DNA from: Blastocatellia bacterium UBA7656
Lineage (GTDB): Bacteria > Acidobacteriota > Blastocatellia > UBA7656
Assembly (NCBI GenBank): GCA_002483445.1
Contig: DLHY01000109.1
Span: forward strand, 49,545-113,544
Direction of reading: 5' to 3'
Length of the DNA stretch: 64,000 nt
Below the pieces are notes generated by a model, which made no database searches, was not told where the DNA came from, and was given only the letters and a program-made list of their open reading frames with translations. Below are positions 7,993 through 17,286 of this stretch, piece after piece; the stretch's first letter is position 1, and each line of letters opens with the position of its first letter. The position numbers were made by a program, and so were the translations under genes.

Positions 7993-9627
7993 TCAGAACC
8001 TCTGAAAATCGCGCTCGTCCGCATCGCTGACCGAACGTCTGCCATTACCCGAAAGACGAGATCGCGCAGGCGAATTGAAATGGTGAGATTGCTGCAAGAC
8101 GCTCGCGGTTATTTTGCGCAAATCCCGTTCTGTCGAAACATTGTGACTGCGCTCAACCCTGACCGCGTCTGTGCAGAAGAAGTCCATCAACTGCTGGAGT
8201 TTGCGCGCCTGCATCTCCATCTCTTCAGCCGTACTCGACAGTTCTTCGGATGCCGAGGCGTTGCGCTGGGTCACATGGTCTATCAACCCCATGACTTTGT
8301 TTATCTGGGCCACTCCGAGGGCCTGCTCATTGGAAGCGGTGGCGACTTCGCGGACCAGATCGGTCGTCTTTCTTATGGACGGGACCAATTCCGTCAGAAG
8401 CCTCCCCGACCGCTCGGCAATCTGAACGCTTGAGGCTGATTGTTTGATTATGTCCTTTGCGGCTTCGCGGCTGCGCTCGGCAAGCCTTCTCACCTCCGCA
8501 GCCACCACGGCAAATCCCTTTCCCTGCTCTCCGGCGCGCGCGGCCTCGATTGCCGCATTCAGCGCCAGCAGGTTTGTCTGATAGGCAATCTCCTCTATGA
8601 TCGAGACCTTCTCGGCTATGGCCTTCATGACATCGACGGTTTCCGTGACCACCTTCGCGCTCTCTTCGGCAGCCTCGGCTCCTCTGAAAGCCATCTGCTC
8701 CATGTTCCGGCTGTTTTCGGCAGTCTGGTTGATCGAGGCGACCATCTGCTCCAAACTGGCCGTCGTCTCCTCGACGCTGGCGGCCTGCTCGCAGGTGTCT
8801 TTCGATAGACCCTGAGACGTGGCCGACACCTGGGCCGAAGCCGCTGAGAGAGCGTCGGCCTCAGCTATGACCTCAGCTATGACCTGAGAGAATTTTTGTG
8901 ACATGTCCCTCATAGCTGCAAGCAACTGTCCGCTCTCATCCGTCGAGGTCGCTTCAATCTTTGCTGACAGGTTTCCCTGGGCCAGCAGGTTGGCGGCTTC
9001 TACCGCCTCCTTCAATGGCCCGGTGACTGCGCGGGTGATGTAAGCGGAGGCGATGATGAGCACTGACAGGCACAGGATTATGATCGCCGTCATCAGGAGG
9101 GTCGTAGTCTGTTGAGACCTTCGGGTCGCGCTGAATGCGGACGCCACTTCATCCTTGCTCCGGTTGGAATTCGAGGTGAGCTTTGCGCTGATCGTGGCAT
9201 GAATCGCATTCATCTGATCCATGGCCCGACTCAGTTCTTCCCCGGTCTCGCCGTTGATGAGCCTCAACGTAGACTGGCGGGCCTGACTGTAATACTTCTG
9301 CATTTCGAGCCTGATCTGCTCAAGGTCTTCTGACCTGTTTCCATCCAATCGTCGCAGAAACCTGTCGGCCAGCGCGTCGGTTTCAGACAGAATGCGGGTA
9401 TCACCAGCAGCGCCGCCATACTCCAATTGCCGGTGAATCCCCGTGAGCATATCTTCCAGGTCCTTGTTCAATTCGAGCGAGGGATAGTAATCGGTTTCGA
9501 CCAGCGTAAGGAGCCTTTCATTCTTCTTGCCCACTACGAGGGCGACGAGAAGTACGAGTAGGAATCCCGTCGCCGCCAGCGATTGCAGGAGAAGTATCTT
9601 GTGCTTGAATCTCAGGTTCTTGAACAT
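7993..9627 (-). CDS. Methyl-accepting chemotaxis protein with HAMP domain
   Basis: 544 residues. TM1 at about 12-33, a periplasmic helical sensor of about 145 residues (four-helix-bundle type), TM2 at about 178-200, HAMP at about 201-253, then the cytoplasmic signalling hairpin with the conserved tip EIAYQTNLLALNAAIEAARAG and QGKGFAVVAAEVRRLAERS. The signal is unknown; the operon position beside a TonB-dependent receptor suggests it may relate to that receptor's substrate. The protein ends DFQRF, which fits the loose x-aromatic-x-x-aromatic pattern of CheR-docking tails. A direct repeat encodes EVIAEVIAE just after HAMP. Confidence 0.95.
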   Translation of the reverse strand: MFKNLRFKHKILLLQSLAATGFLLVLLVALVVGKKNERLLTLVETDYYPSLELNKDLEDMLTGIHRQLEYGGAAGDTRILSETDALADRFLRRLDGNRSEDLEQIRLEMQKYYSQARQSTLRLINGETGEELSRAMDQMNAIHATISAKLTSNSNRSKDEVASAFSATRRSQQTTTLLMTAIIILCLSVLIIASAYITRAVTGPLKEAVEAANLLAQGNLSAKIEATSTDESGQLLAAMRDMSQKFSQVIAEVIAEADALSAASAQVSATSQGLSKDTCEQAASVEETTASLEQMVASINQTAENSRNMEQMAFRGAEAAEESAKVVTETVDVMKAIAEKVSIIEEIAYQTNLLALNAAIEAARAGEQGKGFAVVAAEVRRLAERSREAAKDIIKQSASSVQIAERSGRLLTELVPSIRKTTDLVREVATASNEQALGVAQINKVMGLIDHVTQRNASASEELSSTAEEMEMQARKLQQLMDFFCTDAVRVERSHNVSTERDLRKITASVLQQSHHFNSPARSRLSGNGRRSVSDADERDFQRF

Positions 9628-9650
9628 AGATGCCCCTTAAAGGGTCGAAA

Positions 9651-10055
9651 TCATTCCTTGAGTTTGAAGGTGAAGCGCACAATCCCTTCTATGCCGCCGG
9701 TCTTCTTGAACTGCCATTGTTTGGCGGCATCAAGAGCGACCAGGCGAAACACGCTGTGGCCGCGAATGAATTGAGCGCCCATAACCTTCCCGTCGCCTGA
9801 TACCTTCAACTCGACGATCACAATCCCCTCGATCCTGTGCTTTTGCGCCAGAGTAGGATAGTCAGGCTCCACGCGCTTGACCGCATACTTTTCTATATTG
9901 CGGTCGCCGTCGTCTATCGAGAGCCAGTGCTTTTCGGCGTAGCGCGCGTCGTCGAATCCGGCGAGCGGCGATGTGTTGAGCGAAGCCAACGCGACTATCA
10001 GCAATAAGACAAGCCGCAGCCGCCTGGACTGTGCGTTTTTAGAAAAGATTGACAT
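9651..10055 (-). CDS. TonB C-terminal domain protein, exported
   Basis: 134 residues: signal peptide or single N-terminal membrane segment (RRLRLVLLLIVALASL), then a TonB_C fold at about 55-134 with VEPDYPTLAQKHRIEGIVIVELKVSGDGKV and AAKQWQFKKT. TonB carries proton-motive energy from the inner membrane to outer-membrane receptors. This version lacks the long proline-rich spacer, so it may not span the periplasm alone and may be a regulatory or adaptor form. It is 14 bp downstream of the TonB-dependent receptor gene and 23 bp upstream of the MCP gene, inside the chemotaxis operon. Confidence 0.88.
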   Translation of the reverse strand: MSIFSKNAQSRRLRLVLLLIVALASLNTSPLAGFDDARYAEKHWLSIDDGDRNIEKYAVKRVEPDYPTLAQKHRIEGIVIVELKVSGDGKVMGAQFIRGHSVFRLVALDAAKQWQFKKTGGIEGIVRFTFKLKE

Positions 10056-10069
10056 GGGTCTCTCCTCTT

Positions 10070-13000
10070 TCAGAAAATGAACCTGACTACCAGTTGAATG
10101 AGACGAGGCCCGCCTCCTCCTATGCCAGGCACTCCGCCTGCCGCGTCCTGGGTTTTTCTGGAAAGCCCGAAGAAAGGATCAGTGAGTTTTCTTTGCGGCA
10201 AAGCCAGATTCGTCGTGTTGAGCAAGTTGAAGACTTCGAATCTCGTCTGCATCTTGAGTCGCTCGCCGAGGGGCGTCTGCTTGAGGACGGAGATGTCCAG
10301 ATTGTGGTACCCGTCTCCGGTGAAGGTGTTGCGACCAAGAGTGCCGAACTGTCCGACATCGGGGATGAGCGCGACGGGTATTTTCCGGACAGGGTCTAGA
10401 GGAAGGTTAGGATCGAAGAACAACTGGCCATCCTTTTTTATGATGGCTCCAGGCACATGGTTTGGCCGGGCATTGAGGCTGGCCGTCAGCGATCTGTCAA
10501 ATCCGAGCACGAGGCTGAAGGGCTGGCCGGATTGGAAAGAGGCTGTCCCGTTGACCTGCCAGCCTTCAACCCACCGGTTGCCTTTCAGAGGAATCTCGTA
10601 GCTGTAGCCGATAGTGACTCGTTGACGAATATCGAAGACCGAGAGTCCTCTCTCCTGGTCGATGTCGTGGCTGTTTTGCGGCCCGCCTGTGTCTCCCGTA
10701 AAACCGAGTGAATCTGTAGCGTTGTCTATCGACTTGGACCAGGTGTAAGCAGACAGTATCGAGAGCCCGTTGCTCAGTCGCTTGGTGAATGTGGCCTGAA
10801 ACGAGTGATAGATCGAGGATGCCGAGCTTTCTTCCTGGAGTATCGCGGTCACGGGAAACTCCGTGAGCTTGAACAACTGTGTGGGCCGGCGGGCAGTGAT
10901 ATTTGCCGCCGTCGAGAGCGGCCTTCCGGCAGCGTCAGTTCCCGGAATGAAGATCGCCTGATTGATGTCGCGCACACGAGTGAGCTTCGTGGACTTGGTG
11001 CCCACGTATCCCACCGACAGCAGCATATTCTTTCCGAGGTCGCGCTGAAGTATGAGGTTGAAGTGCTGCGCATAAGGCGTCCTCATATTCTCGTCATAAG
11101 TTTTCGGCGAAACCGAAGTGAAGGTTTTCACCAGCGTGGCCGGGTTGAACAGTTCGGATATTTTCTGACCTGGCAGCGCAATGCTCAGGGCAGTCCACGG
11201 ATCCCCGACCTGATTGAGGTTCAAGTTGACTGCGGTGGTGAAAAGAATGTTGTCGTAGTAGATACCATAACCGCCGCGCAAGACCGTTCGCCCGTCTCCG
11301 GTTATCAGGAAAGCGAAACCCAGGCGCGGCGCGAAGTTGTTATGGTCTCCTTTGTAAAGCCCCGATTGGGTATCGAGACCGGGCGTGAAGAAGCCTCGCT
11401 CGATTGAGAAATTCGTCAAGCGATGAGTGGGGCTCTCAAGCACCCCGCCGAGTTCGTACCTCAGTCCGTAATTGAGCACCAGGCGACTGGTCACCTGGTA
11501 ATCGTCGTGCAGAAACAGAGCCAACTGTGTCTGCCTCATAGGCGTGTCTACATTGCGCAGATTGATCGAGCCTGCAGCCGCGACTCCCTTGACCAGATCA
11601 GCAAGCGGGCTTATGCGCGTGGAGATGCCTGAGAAGGAAAGCGTGCCTGACCCCGCAGTGGAAATCGATTCGTACATGCGAAGCAGTCGCAGGTCGCCGC
11701 CGAATTTTGCGGAGTGACGGCCTCGCACGATTGCGAAAGAATCAGCCAGATGGAAATTGCCCATCTTGAAATGAATCGGATAAAGGACGTTGTTGCCTAT
11801 CCTGGAGATGCCCGATATGTTGATGTCGAACAACCCCGTAGGCGTGGTCACGTGCTGAAACCCCAGGTCGGAAGGGCTGATGGCGTCTTCCGGGCTGAGG
11901 AAGTTGAAATGCCTGTTGTAACCGAACCTGAACTCATTGATCATCCTCGTGCTGAAATGGCGCGCGTAGGTGACGGCGAGGTTGTGAGTCCGCGCGTTGC
12001 CGTTGAGTCCGAACCCCGGCACGGTCGGAGGCAGCACGTTTGAAAGAAAGACGTTGGTGATGATCGGATCGAAGAGATCGTTGTCGGAAACGAAGTAACG
12101 AAGGGTAATCTCGTCGTTGCCTCCGATCAGGTACTCCGCTTTGAGCATCGCGAAATCGTTGCGCGCCCTGATGGTCGGCGTCGCCAGATAGTTTCCGAAC
12201 TCGCTCTCGGTATTCGGATGAGGGATATATTTGTCTATGATGAGCGCCGCAACCGGATCGACCGGCACTTGCACCACCTGCCCTGTCACAGGATTTTTGA
12301 ATATCCCCTGTCGCTCCTGTTCGGTGGGTACGTTGGAGAAGTGCGGATTGCCGGACCGCAGTCGCTGACCTTCGTAGCTCGCCAGGTAAAATACCCTGTC
12401 CTTGACGAGCGGGCCGCTCAACGTACCCCCGAACTGATTGTTATTGAACCTGGAAGCGTCCTTGCCCGCGAGCTTCTCGAAATGATTCGTCCAGTTGAGC
12501 GCCTTGTTGCGGAAGAACTCAAAGAGGGTGAAGTGAAGATCGTTGGTGCCCGGCTTTGTAAGAATGTTGATCATTCCGCCGGAGTGGTAGCCGTGTTCGG
12601 CAGAACCGAGGTTAGTGACCATTTTGAATTCCTGCACGGCATCAATCGAGACCTGAGCGGAAAGGCTGTTCGACAGCGAATTGTTATTGTCTACTCCATC
12701 GACGAGGAAAGTGAGCGAGCGGTCGCGCTGTCCGGCGACGGCGAACGGCCCGTTGAGTATACCGCCTTCTGCTCCGCCCTTGAGCGAGGCGGTCGAACTG
12801 ACGTTTGCCACCAGCGTGCCGAGTTGGAGAAAATTGCGCCCGTTGATGGGAAGATTGGAAATCTGCTTGTTCTCGATCACCACCCCGAGAACCGAGTTGC
12901 TCGATTCCACGAGCGGCGCGTTCGAGCTTACGACATCGATTCCTTCGGCAGCGCCTTCCACAACCAGATCAAAACTCACCTTGACCTGCTGGTCGAGGAG

Positions 13001-13291
13001 CAGAGTAACTTGCCTGAATGCCTTCGCATAGTCATCGGCCTCGACTGTGATTTCATAAGAGCCGACCGCCAGCGAGGGCAGTCGGTAAGCGCCTTCCGAA
13101 TCCGTTTCGGCCATTCGCGTCTGATTGGTGTTGAGATTCCTGGCAGTGATCCTGGCGCCCGAGACTGCTTCGCCTGCCTGATTGCGAACGACTCCGGCAA
13201 CAGCGCCCCCTGTGGCTTGAGCTACGGAGATGTGGGGCAGGCTCAAGGCTAACATACAAGCTACGATCAACGGGGTGAGAATTCTCTTCAT
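10070..13291 (-). CDS. Oar-like TonB-dependent receptor with carboxypeptidase-regulatory domain
   Basis: About 1073 residues from the ATG at 13291, chosen for AGGAGAT just upstream and the signal peptide it begins (MKRILTPLIVACMLALSLPH). Order: signal peptide, carboxypeptidase-regulatory-like beta-sandwich (about 30-110, GAVAGVVRNQAGEAVSGARITARN), TonB plug (about 120-245, SSNAPLVESSNSVLGVVI, NLPINGRNFLQLG, FLVDGVDNNN), then a large outer-membrane beta-barrel ending in LVVRFIF with the usual terminal aromatic. Such Oar-type receptors are common in Acidobacteriota and take up oligosaccharides, peptides or other large nutrients; the substrate here is unknown. Its location between cheA and an MCP is unusual. 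Confidence 0.93.
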   Translation of the reverse strand: MKRILTPLIVACMLALSLPHISVAQATGGAVAGVVRNQAGEAVSGARITARNLNTNQTRMAETDSEGAYRLPSLAVGSYEITVEADDYAKAFRQVTLLLDQQVKVSFDLVVEGAAEGIDVVSSNAPLVESSNSVLGVVIENKQISNLPINGRNFLQLGTLVANVSSTASLKGGAEGGILNGPFAVAGQRDRSLTFLVDGVDNNNSLSNSLSAQVSIDAVQEFKMVTNLGSAEHGYHSGGMINILTKPGTNDLHFTLFEFFRNKALNWTNHFEKLAGKDASRFNNNQFGGTLSGPLVKDRVFYLASYEGQRLRSGNPHFSNVPTEQERQGIFKNPVTGQVVQVPVDPVAALIIDKYIPHPNTESEFGNYLATPTIRARNDFAMLKAEYLIGGNDEITLRYFVSDNDLFDPIITNVFLSNVLPPTVPGFGLNGNARTHNLAVTYARHFSTRMINEFRFGYNRHFNFLSPEDAISPSDLGFQHVTTPTGLFDINISGISRIGNNVLYPIHFKMGNFHLADSFAIVRGRHSAKFGGDLRLLRMYESISTAGSGTLSFSGISTRISPLADLVKGVAAAGSINLRNVDTPMRQTQLALFLHDDYQVTSRLVLNYGLRYELGGVLESPTHRLTNFSIERGFFTPGLDTQSGLYKGDHNNFAPRLGFAFLITGDGRTVLRGGYGIYYDNILFTTAVNLNLNQVGDPWTALSIALPGQKISELFNPATLVKTFTSVSPKTYDENMRTPYAQHFNLILQRDLGKNMLLSVGYVGTKSTKLTRVRDINQAIFIPGTDAAGRPLSTAANITARRPTQLFKLTEFPVTAILQEESSASSIYHSFQATFTKRLSNGLSILSAYTWSKSIDNATDSLGFTGDTGGPQNSHDIDQERGLSVFDIRQRVTIGYSYEIPLKGNRWVEGWQVNGTASFQSGQPFSLVLGFDRSLTASLNARPNHVPGAIIKKDGQLFFDPNLPLDPVRKIPVALIPDVGQFGTLGRNTFTGDGYHNLDISVLKQTPLGERLKMQTRFEVFNLLNTTNLALPQRKLTDPFFGLSRKTQDAAGGVPGIGGGGPRLIQLVVRFIF

Positions 13292-13354
13292 GGCTTTTAT
13301 CTCCTCTCGATTCCTTCTTTTTGCCGCTCTCATCAGGGGCAGACTCTTGTTTTC

Positions 13355-14971
13355 TCAGATCGATCTGTAATGCAGGGCAGACTCTTGAACGAGGGCCGGA
13401 ATATCGAGGACCAGCGCGACCCGTCCGTTGTCGAGCACGGTCGAGCCGGAAACGCCTACGAGTTGTTTGAACAGCTTGCCCAGAGGCTTGATTACCACCT
13501 GGCCCTCGCCGTAGAGATCATCGACGGCAAATCCCGCCTGCCCTGCTTCGTGCCTGACGATTATGAGGCTCTCGCGCTCCGGCGGGTCTCCGCTTATACG
13601 GAAAAGTTTTCGCAATCGGACATAAGGCACAGCCTCTCCTCTCAAATTGATCAGCCCGCCGGGTTCTGCCGAACGAACAAGTTCGAGGCAGCCGGTGACC
13701 GAATCGACCGGGATCACATAAGTTTCATCTCCGACGCCGACGACGAACCCATCGATGATGGCCAGCGTCAGGGGAAGCCTTATGGTGATAGTCGTGCCTT
13801 CTCCGGAATGAGTGCTGATCTCAACGGAACCGCGGATGGCTTCGATATTCCGGCACACGACATCCATTCCAACGCCCCGACCGGAAATCTCGGTCACACG
13901 CTCGGCGGTTGAAAAACCGGGCTGAAGGATGAGGCGATGTATGGCTTGATCTGTAAGGACTGACGGGTCGGCGATGATTCCGCGCAATCGAGCCTGCTCG
14001 ATGATGCGGTCGCGGTTGAGACCTGCGCCATCGTCAGAAATCCGGATTATTATCTGGTCGCCCTGCTGATTCGCCCGCACGCTGATGCGCCCGCAAGGGG
14101 CTTTTCCTTTTTGTATGCGCGCCGCAGGCGTTTCGATCCCATGGTCGATGGCGTTTCTGATTATATGCGTGAGCGGGTCTCTCAGATGCTCAGCCACAGA
14201 CGTGTCTACTTCCGCCTCGCCGCCTTCTACGACCAGCCGGGCGAGTTTGCCAGTCGCTTCGGCCAGATCTCGCACAGTGCGCGTGTACTGGCGAAAGATG
14301 GGACTGAGCGGCACCATCCTTATCTTGAGTATCGAATCCTGGAACTCCAGGAAGAGGCGGTCGATGGCCTCCACTGGTTGTGCAACCTCTTCCCGGTTCT
14401 CCAGTCCGCAGGCGCCGAGAACTTGTCTGAGCCGCCCCCGCGCTATGATCATCTCGCTGGCCAGGTTCAACATCCGATCCAGCTTGCCGGTGTCGACACG
14501 GAGGCTTCCACGATGATCGGCGCGAGCGAGGGCGCTATCGAGTTTCTGAAAAGCTGCGGGCGCGGTCGGCTCGGTTGAATCATCTTCGATCTCCATTATG
14601 CGGGCAAGCAGAGCTTCTTCTTCCGGCAATGCGCGGTCGTCTCCGGCTGCGGCCCTGGCAACGATCTGCCTGAGACCGTCAACGGCAGGTAATAAAAGAG
14701 CGACCGATCTTCCTGTAGCCAGAAGCGATCTATCCTGCAAATGCGCGAGAGCATCCTCGAAGGCATGCGCAAAGTGAGCGACCGAATCCATCCCCATGCA
14801 GGACGAGTTTCCCTTGATGGTGTGAGCGATTCGAAAGATCGTTTTGATAGCCTCCTCATCGCCGGGGTGGTCTTCCAGAGATATCAATACCTCTTCCATC
14901 TCGCCTAAGTGCTCCGCCGTCTCAGCCAGGAAAGTTTGGAGAACATCCTTATAGTCCATACTTTTTGCCAT
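13355..14971 (-). CDS. cheA: CheA chemotaxis histidine kinase
   Basis: 538 residues, short because the P2 domain is missing. P1 Hpt domain at about 5-110 with the phosphorylated His50 in AHTIKGNSS; P3 dimerisation at about 155-230 (DTGKLDRMLNLASEMI); P4 ATPase with the N box HIIRNAIDHGIE, G1 ISDDGAGLN and G2 GRGVGMDVV; P5 CheW-like domain (about 400-535, INLRGEAVPYVRLRKLF). It autophosphorylates on receptor command and passes phosphate to CheY. Upstream is cheD (16 bp) and downstream, 63 bp from its stop, the TonB-dependent receptor. Absence of P2 suggests direct P1-CheY contact. Confidence 0.96.
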   Translation of the reverse strand: MAKSMDYKDVLQTFLAETAEHLGEMEEVLISLEDHPGDEEAIKTIFRIAHTIKGNSSCMGMDSVAHFAHAFEDALAHLQDRSLLATGRSVALLLPAVDGLRQIVARAAAGDDRALPEEEALLARIMEIEDDSTEPTAPAAFQKLDSALARADHRGSLRVDTGKLDRMLNLASEMIIARGRLRQVLGACGLENREEVAQPVEAIDRLFLEFQDSILKIRMVPLSPIFRQYTRTVRDLAEATGKLARLVVEGGEAEVDTSVAEHLRDPLTHIIRNAIDHGIETPAARIQKGKAPCGRISVRANQQGDQIIIRISDDGAGLNRDRIIEQARLRGIIADPSVLTDQAIHRLILQPGFSTAERVTEISGRGVGMDVVCRNIEAIRGSVEISTHSGEGTTITIRLPLTLAIIDGFVVGVGDETYVIPVDSVTGCLELVRSAEPGGLINLRGEAVPYVRLRKLFRISGDPPERESLIIVRHEAGQAGFAVDDLYGEGQVVIKPLGKLFKQLVGVSGSTVLDNGRVALVLDIPALVQESALHYRSI

Positions 14972-14987
14972 CCACCTTCGCGATTTT

Positions 14988-15518
14988 CTACAGCGGCTTT
15001 ACCAGGCACGAGCCATCGTGTGTATTGAATATGACCTTGCGACCATGATGGCCGCCCACATCCTGTCCAACTATGGCGATGCCCTCAGCCCGGAGCAGAT
15101 CGAAAGCGATCCTGGCATTGCGCATTCCGAGGTGATCGCCTGCGTTGCGCAGCGGCTCCATCACGCAGGCCCCTCCGAAAAACATGGCCTGGAGATTACT
15201 CTTCCTGCACCCCAGAGCCAGAAGCTCGTCGAGCAGGCGAGGAACGGCGCTGGCGCCGAACTTGGGTGAATGCCTTACACCATCAGGACAGCAGGGAAGC
15301 TGGAAGTGGTTAGCGCCTCCCATTTCCAGAAGCGCGTCCCACAGGCACACAGAGACGCAGGAGCCGAGTATGGTGGTGATCGTGCATGGCCCGGTTGAAA
15401 CGAATATGTGGCCCGGAAGCAGATAAAAGGTCGAGCGATTGCCGGATTGAGGAAGCATCCCGACCGACACCTTGCCGGTCTCAAGCACACAGGTTGATTC
15501 GGAAAATCTGGCCTGCAT
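14988..15518 (-). CDS. cheD: CheD receptor glutamine deamidase
   Basis: 176 residues. CheD deamidates glutamines on chemoreceptors. Conserved motifs: ILGSCVSVCLWD with the catalytic Cys, GANHFQLP with the catalytic His, FFGGACVM, MRNARIAFDLL and VGGHHGRKVIFNTHDG. The N-terminal 30 residues are longer than usual. GAGGAGAAGAA precedes the ATG. No cheB or cheC is in the operon, so CheD may be the only modification enzyme beside CheR encoded here. Confidence 0.94.
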   Translation of the reverse strand: MQARFSESTCVLETGKVSVGMLPQSGNRSTFYLLPGHIFVSTGPCTITTILGSCVSVCLWDALLEMGGANHFQLPCCPDGVRHSPKFGASAVPRLLDELLALGCRKSNLQAMFFGGACVMEPLRNAGDHLGMRNARIAFDLLRAEGIAIVGQDVGGHHGRKVIFNTHDGSCLVKPL

Positions 15519-15527
15519 TTCTTCTCC

Positions 15528-16274
15528 TCATCTCGCGCTTCTGCGCGCGGTACAGTAGAGCGCGGCGGCAGCTTGCGTCGCTAACAACTCGAACAGTTTC
15601 CTGTCCGATTCATCAAAGCCATTCTTCTGCTGGAGGAGCCTGAAGACTGCGATAGTTCCCATGATCTCGTCGCCCAGCTTCAACGGAAAGCAGGCCGTCA
15701 GAGGCGATTTTTGAGTCAATTTGTCGAGCGCGCCCTTTTCGTCGAGGTAGGCTTCTCCGGTCGAGGCCACCCACCCTATCAGGCCCGACCCCAGGGGTAT
15801 GCTCTCAAAGGATTCCGGCTCCAGCCCGAAATGCGAAACGAGCGACAGTGCGGAGCTATCCTGGTTCAATTCAAAGATGCCCAGTTCCTCGGACCCTATC
15901 AGGTTGATGATGATTTCCTTGATTGCGTCGAACACCTCCTGGCGGTCGAGCGTGCTGTGAAGACGATAGCTGGCGACGTAGAGGTTCGTGAGGTTGGCGC
16001 TCTGTTGCTCAGCTTCCAGATACCGCTCGACGAGTCGGCGGTTTTCGGCTTCGATTTCCTTCAACTGGTTTCGCAAACAATCGATCTCTCCCTCTTTATG
16101 ATCGAGCTTGTGTTGCAGAATCAAATTCTGTTGTTGAAGTTCCAGGTTCTCGTGTTCGAGCGAGGCGGCGACCCAGCGCAGCCTTTCGATATCGGGCAGC
16201 AAGCCCTGTGTGATGTCCTGGGACGGCGCGCTATCGTTGCCTGCGCTTTGTGTGAGAGATTCTTCGCTGTGCAT
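15528..16274 (-). CDS. Coiled-coil GAF domain protein of the chemotaxis operon
   Basis: 248 residues. An N-terminal coiled coil at about 30-85 (LEHENLELQQQNLILQHKL and following heptads) leads into a GAF domain at about 95-240 (NLYVASYRLHSTLDRQEVFDAIKEII, ELGIFELNQDSSALSLV, GSGLIGWVASTGEAYL, CFPLKLGDEIMGTIAVFRL, LLATQAAAALYCT). GAF domains bind small ligands or mediate contacts; no output domain is present. It lies 9 bp from cheD and 10 bp from cheY, so it is likely a cytosolic sensor or scaffold for this pathway. The ligand is unknown. Confidence 0.88.
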   Translation of the reverse strand: MHSEESLTQSAGNDSAPSQDITQGLLPDIERLRWVAASLEHENLELQQQNLILQHKLDHKEGEIDCLRNQLKEIEAENRRLVERYLEAEQQSANLTNLYVASYRLHSTLDRQEVFDAIKEIIINLIGSEELGIFELNQDSSALSLVSHFGLEPESFESIPLGSGLIGWVASTGEAYLDEKGALDKLTQKSPLTACFPLKLGDEIMGTIAVFRLLQQKNGFDESDRKLFELLATQAAAALYCTARRSAR

Positions 16275-16284
16275 AATTTTTCGC

Positions 16285-16656
16285 CTACTCGCCTAGAAAA
16301 TTCCTGATCTTGGAAATAAGCTCCAGCCTATCGATTGGCTTGGTCACATAATCGTTGCAGCCGCTGTGAAAACCCGCCTCCATGTTCTTCTGTTCGCTTC
16401 TGGTCGTCACCATTATGATAGGAATTGCCCTGGTAGCTTCGTGCTGGCGAATCTGCCTGCAGGCTTCGAAGCCATCCACTTCAGGCATCAATATGTCCAT
16501 GAGTATGAGGTCAGGTTTCTGAGCGACTGCTTTCTCGACAGCCTGCTTTCCATTCCTGGCTGTGATCAAGCTGTATCCTTCCTGATTCAGGATCATTTGC
16601 TCGATCATAAGTATGGTGTCTGCATCATCGACCAGCAGTATTCTCTTAGTCAACAT
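16285..16656 (-). CDS. cheY: CheY-type single-domain response regulator
   Basis: 123 residues, only a receiver domain. Acidic pocket Asp10-Asp11, phosphoacceptor Asp54 (LILMDILMP), the conserved Thr in MVTTRS and Lys in VTKPID. First gene of the operon, with AGGAGAGAG before the ATG. It may act on the motor as CheY or as a twitching-motility regulator (PilG/PilH-like); no flagellar or pilus gene in the window decides this. Confidence 0.93.
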   Translation of the reverse strand: MLTKRILLVDDADTILMIEQMILNQEGYSLITARNGKQAVEKAVAQKPDLILMDILMPEVDGFEACRQIRQHEATRAIPIIMVTTRSEQKNMEAGFHSGCNDYVTKPIDRLELISKIRNFLGE

Positions 16657-17286
16657 CTCTCTCCTGAAAATTTGCGGAAAACTACCCGTCCGGCCCGTAG
16701 CGGAAAGCCGGTTTGGTTGACAATTTGTCTTTGGGCCTTTGTTTCGCGAGGGGACGCCTCATGCGGCTCCCTGAGAACTGCCCCGATCCGATAAAACTTC
16801 TTTCCAGCCTGCGTCGAGGCTTTGTTGGAAGATGCAAACCGATGACCATTGGTAAGAGGTATCACACAAACAGAGATGTGTAGATGAACTCTCCAGTCTG
16901 TCGCAGGAGTGTGGGGACAATCACCACATAGCCGGACAGAAGGCGCGGCGCAAGTCAGCATCTATAGCTCACCATAGAGTAATCCGCGAAATAATTCGCC
17001 GACGCCGCGAGCAGGTCAGCGGAGTGATTATTACCTTTTCACACAGACTGTGAAAAGAAAGGACTATGTGATAAAAATCGCGGTCGAAGGACAGTCGCGC
17101 GCGGCTTCTTCGTCATTTTTTTGTCGGGATGCGCTGTCTGGCGTGCAGGCGGCGTGAGAGTGTTATAATCTGTCTGACTGTTTTTATGTTTTCTCGCGCG
17201 AGTATAAGCCCCCTTGATCCTGAGTCATTTCGACTTTAATCAGTAAGGACGGCGAAGCCCGCTTTTCGTAAGAAGGCGGCCGGATA
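16657..17286. other. 630-bp divergent intergenic region between cheY and the kinase gene
   Basis: No convincing gene: the one longer minus-strand frame (16650-16961) has no family resemblance and runs into the cheY start. The region should carry the promoters of the chemotaxis operon and the kinase gene. It contains a perfect inverted repeat at 17035-17057 and a TATAAT at 17163-17168 on the plus strand, about 120 bp before the kinase start, without a good -35. Confidence 0.6.
17035..17057. promoter_or_regulatory. 9-bp inverted repeat, operator candidate
   Basis: CTTTTCACA (17035-17043), spacer CAGAC, TGTGAAAAG (17049-17057). Perfect arms with a 5-nt spacer fit a dimeric regulator site; TGTGA half-sites recall CRP/FNR-family targets, though there the spacing is usually 6. 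It lies between the chemotaxis operon and the kinase gene and could serve either. Confidence 0.45.

Noticed and set aside
8861..8892. Short tandem repeat as a mobile feature
   Set aside because: It lies inside the MCP gene and just encodes a repeated EVIAEVIAE coiled-coil segment.
12218..13252. 344-codon plus-strand frame inside the TonB-dependent receptor
   Set aside because: Antisense to a well-supported receptor gene; composition typical of shadow frames in GC-rich coding DNA.
16650..16961. 103-codon minus-strand frame upstream of cheY
   Set aside because: It overlaps the cheY start, has no recognisable protein features and lies in the expected promoter region.
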